64,000 bases of DNA from Cladorhizidae sp. MBARI D1340-BT2 (taxonomy: Eukaryota; Porifera; Demospongiae; Poecilosclerida; Cladorhizidae), in the NCBI GenBank assembly GCA_028752905.1, contig JAQNBH010000003.1:35678697-35742696 (forward strand), written 5' to 3'. The first letter of the stretch is position 1; each line of letters opens with the position of its first letter. Both the position numbers and the translations under genes were made by a program. The notes under the pieces are model-generated. The model saw only the letters and a program-made list of their open reading frames with translations, was not told where the DNA came from and made no database searches. Positions 61,401 to 64,000 of the stretch are shown here, piece after piece.

Positions 61401-64000
61401 CTGATGAAGGCTAGAGCATCTAGTCATTATTCCTGATGAAGGCTAGAGCATCTAGTCATTATTCCTGATGAAGGATAGAGCATCTAGTCATTATTCATGA
61501 TGAAGGCTGGAGTATCTAGTCATTATTCCTAATGAAGGCTACTAGTCATTATTCCTGATGAAGGCTAGAGCGTCTAGTCATTATTCCTGATGAAGGCTAG
61601 AGCATCTAATCATTATTCCTGATGAAGGCTACTAGTCATTATTCCTGATGAAGGCTAGAGCGTCTAGTCATTATTCCTGATGAAGGCTAGAGCATCTAGT
61701 CATTATTCCTGATGAAGGCTAGAGCATCTAGTCATTATTCCTTCATTAAGGCTAGAGCATCTAGTCATTATTCCTGATGAAGGTCAGAGCATCAAGTCAT
61801 TATTCCTGATGAAGGCTAGAGCATCTAGTCATTATTCCTGATGAAGGCTAGAGCATCTAGTCATTATTCCTGATGAAGGCTAGAGCATCTAATCAATATT
61901 CCTGATGAAGAATAGTCATTATTCCTGATGAAGGTTAGAGCATCTAGTAATGATTCCTGTTCCTGATGAAGTCTACAGCATCTAGTCATTATTCCTGATG
62001 AAGGCTAGAGCACATAGACATTATTCCTGATGAAGGCTGGTGCATCTAGTCAATATTCCTGATGAAGGCTGGAGCATCTAGTCATTATTCCTGATGAAGG
62101 CTAGAGCATTTAGTCATTATTCCTGATGAAGACTAGAACATCTAGTCATTATTCCTTCATGAAGGCTAGAGCATCTAGTCATTATTCCTGATGAAGGTCA
62201 GAGCATCTAGTCATTATTCCTGATGAAGGCTAGAGCATCTAGTCATTATTCCTGATGAAGGCTAGAGCATCTAGTCATTATTCCTGATGAAGGCCAGTCA
62301 TTATTCCTGATGAAGGCTAGAGCATCTAGTCATTATCCAGATTAAGGCTAGAGCATCTATTCATTATTCCTGATGAAGGCTAGTCATTTTTCCTGATGAA
62401 AGCTGGAGTATCTAGTGATTATTCCTGATGAAGGCTAGAGCATCTAGTCATTATTCCTGATGAAAGCTAGAGGCAACTAATCATTATTCCTGATGAAGGC
62501 TACTAGTCATTATTGCTTAAGCATCTAGTCATTATTCCTGATGAAGGCTAATCATTATTCCTGATGAAGGATACTAGTCATTATTCCTGATGAAGGCTAG
62601 AGCATCTAGTCATTATTCCTGATGACCAGAGAATCTAGTCATTATTCCTGATGGGCATTATTCCTGATGAAGGCTGGAGCATCTAGTCATTATTCCTGAT
62701 GAAGGCTAGAGCATTTAGTCATTATTCCTGATGAAGGCTAGAACATCTAGTCATTATTCCTTCATGAAGGCTGGAGTATCTAGTCATTATTCCTGATGAA
62801 GGCTAGAGCATCTAGTCATTATTCCTGATGAAAGCTAGAGGCATCTAATCATTATTCCTGATGAAGGCTACTAGTCATTATTCCTGATGAAGGCTAGATC
62901 ATCTAGTCATTATTCCTGATGAAGGCTAGAGCATCTAGTCATTATTCCTGATGAAGGCTATAGCATCTAGTCATTATTCCTGGTGAAGACTAGAGCATCT
63001 AGTCATTATTCCTGGTGAAGGCTAGAGCATCTAGTCATTATTCCTGATTAAGAATAGTCATTATTCTTGATGAAGACTAGAGCACTAGTAATGATTCCTG
63101 TTCCTGATGAAGGCTACAGCATCTAGTCATTATTCCTGATGAAGACCTAGACATTATTCCTGATGAAGGCTGGTGCATCTAGTCAATATTCCTGATGAAG
63201 GCTGGAGCATCTAGTCATTATTCCTGATGAAGGCTAGAGCATCTAGTCATTATTCCTGATGACTAGAGCATCTAGTCATTATTCCTGATGAAGGCTAGAG
63301 CATCTAGTCATTACTCCTGATAGTCATTATTCCTGATGAAGGCTGGAGCATCTAGTATTATTCCTGATGAAGGCTAGAGCATTTAGTCATTATTCCTGAT
63401 GAAGGCTAGAGCATCTAGTCATTATTCCTGATGACTAGAGCATCTAGTCATTATTCCTGATAGTCATTATTCCTGATGAAGGCTGGAGCATCTAGTATTA
63501 TTCCTGATGAAGGCTAGAGCATCTAGTCATTATTCCTTGATGAATGCTAGAGCATCTAGTCATTATTCCTGATGAAGGTCAGAGCATCTAGTCATTATTC
63601 CTGATGAAGGCTAGAGCATCTAGTCATTATTCCTGATGAAGGCTAGAGCATCTAGTCATTATACATGATGAAGGCTGGAATATCTAGTCATTATTCCTAA
63701 TGAAGGCTACTAGTCATTATTCCTGATGAAGGCTAGAGCATCTAGTCATTATTCCTGATGAAAGCTAGAACATCTAATCTTTATTCCTGATGAAGGCTAC
63801 TAGTCATTATTCCTGATGAAGGCTAGAGCGTCTAGTCATTATTCCTGATGAAGGCTAGAGCATCTAATCATTATTCCTGATGAAGGCTACTAGTCATTAT
63901 TCCTGATGAAGGCTAGAGCGTCTAGTCATTAATCCTGATGAAGGCTAGAGTATCTAGTCATTATTCCTGATGAAGGCTAGAGCATCTAGTCATTATTCCT
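49466..64000 (+). repeat. Right-hand higher-order domain, units of 3.5-5 kb, continuing past the window
   Basis: The marker GATGAAGTCTACAGC falls at 49466, 54453, 58469 and 61965, giving units of 4,987, 4,016 and 3,496 bp and an unfinished one of at least 2,036 bp. GCTATATAGAGC repeats at 55371 and 59387, the same 4,016-bp step. Units differ by loss of blocks rather than by point changes: the last lacks the GCTATATAG segment, and the third lacks an AACATCTAATCTTT monomer set near 61,555. No interspersed gene or mobile element was seen. Confidence 0.82.

Larger units (their letters stand above)
4755..64000 (+). repeat. Satellite array with a 32-bp monomer, about 59 kb, open at the right edge
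   Basis: The consensus monomer starts GATGAAGGCTAGAGCATCTA and ends GTCATTATTCCT. It runs without interruption from the boundary to position 64000, about 1,850 monomer-equivalents by length. Every monomer contains CTGATGA (spanning the junction) and two CTAG sites. It also contains the 17-nt self-complementary block GGCTAGAGCATCTAGTC: a 7-bp stem with one G-T pair and a GCA loop. The length is not a multiple of three and stops (TGA, TAG) fall in every frame, so no frame of useful length exists. The consensus has no CpG. Recurrent length variants include a 26-mer lacking AGAGCAT (GGCTACTAGTC), a 16-bp half unit (GATAGTCATTATTCCT), a 29-mer (GATGACTAGAGC), a 31-mer (CTAGTATTATT) and a 38-mer (GATTCCTGTTCCTGATG). 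They recur in fixed orders and define higher-order units. Confidence 0.97.

Noticed and set aside
4755..64000. CRISPR array (about 32-bp regularly repeated sequence)
   Set aside because: Repeats abut each other with no unique spacers, there are no cas genes, and the neighbourhood is eukaryotic (spliced gene, LINE).
4755..64000. Box C/D snoRNA cluster (TGATGA as C box, CTGA as D box in every monomer)
   Set aside because: The two motifs overlap each other rather than being separated by a guide region, the purine before TGATGA is C here, and there is no terminal stem pairing C with D.
4755..64000. Telomeric repeat
   Set aside because: The monomer is 32 bp with no G-rich strand and no TTAGGG-like unit.

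Overview
The window is eukaryotic, most likely from a marine invertebrate; a demosponge is my best guess. The evidence is an AT-rich sequence, a spliced gene (first coding exon of a NEDD8-conjugating enzyme, with a GTAAGT donor), a decayed non-LTR retrotransposon tail, and very large tandem repeats. The species guess is inference from composition and retroelement flavour, not from a marker gene.

Layout. 1-404: start of a UBE2M (UBC12) homologue on the minus strand. Only coding exon 1 and part of intron 1 are inside; the rest lies beyond position 1. 456-680: an imperfect duplication that includes a single diverged copy of the next repeat. About 647-2268: a 28-copy minisatellite with a 57-bp unit, beginning about 240 bp upstream of the UBE2M start codon. 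2269-3620: intergenic DNA with a poly-A/TA tract, a block of 81-bp and 57-bp duplications (2669-2938) and small hairpins. 3623-4228: the 5'-truncated, frameshifted 3' end of a LINE reverse-transcriptase ORF. 4229-4754: unique DNA, a 27-bp duplication, a (TTG)6 tract, and a boundary segment that may be a retroelement end.

4755-64000 (93% of the window, running off the right edge) is one continuous satellite array. The monomer is 32 bp, with roughly 1,850 monomer-equivalents. It has no CpG in its consensus and is closed in all six frames. Each monomer carries a CTGATGA box followed by a 7-bp hairpin. Higher-order structure is nested: an 816-bp tandem duplication near the left edge, about 3-kb units, and then a giant tandem duplication in which about 22.56 kb (copy A, about 7.56-30.11 kb) is repeated as copy B (about 30.12-58.20 kb). 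Copy B has grown by about 5.5 kb through its own internal tandem duplications, one of 2,310 bp and one of about 3.33 kb. The last 15 kb is built of 3.5-5 kb units that continue past the window.

The left boundary is an inverted half-monomer. There the minus strand reads CTAGTC-GAAAC, while the array monomers carry CTGATGA plus a stem. Together these are parts of a hammerhead-ribozyme core, so the satellite may have grown out of a ribozyme-bearing retroelement end. That origin is inference; the repeat architecture is read directly from the sequence. No complete gene was found, and no RNA genes or CRISPR.
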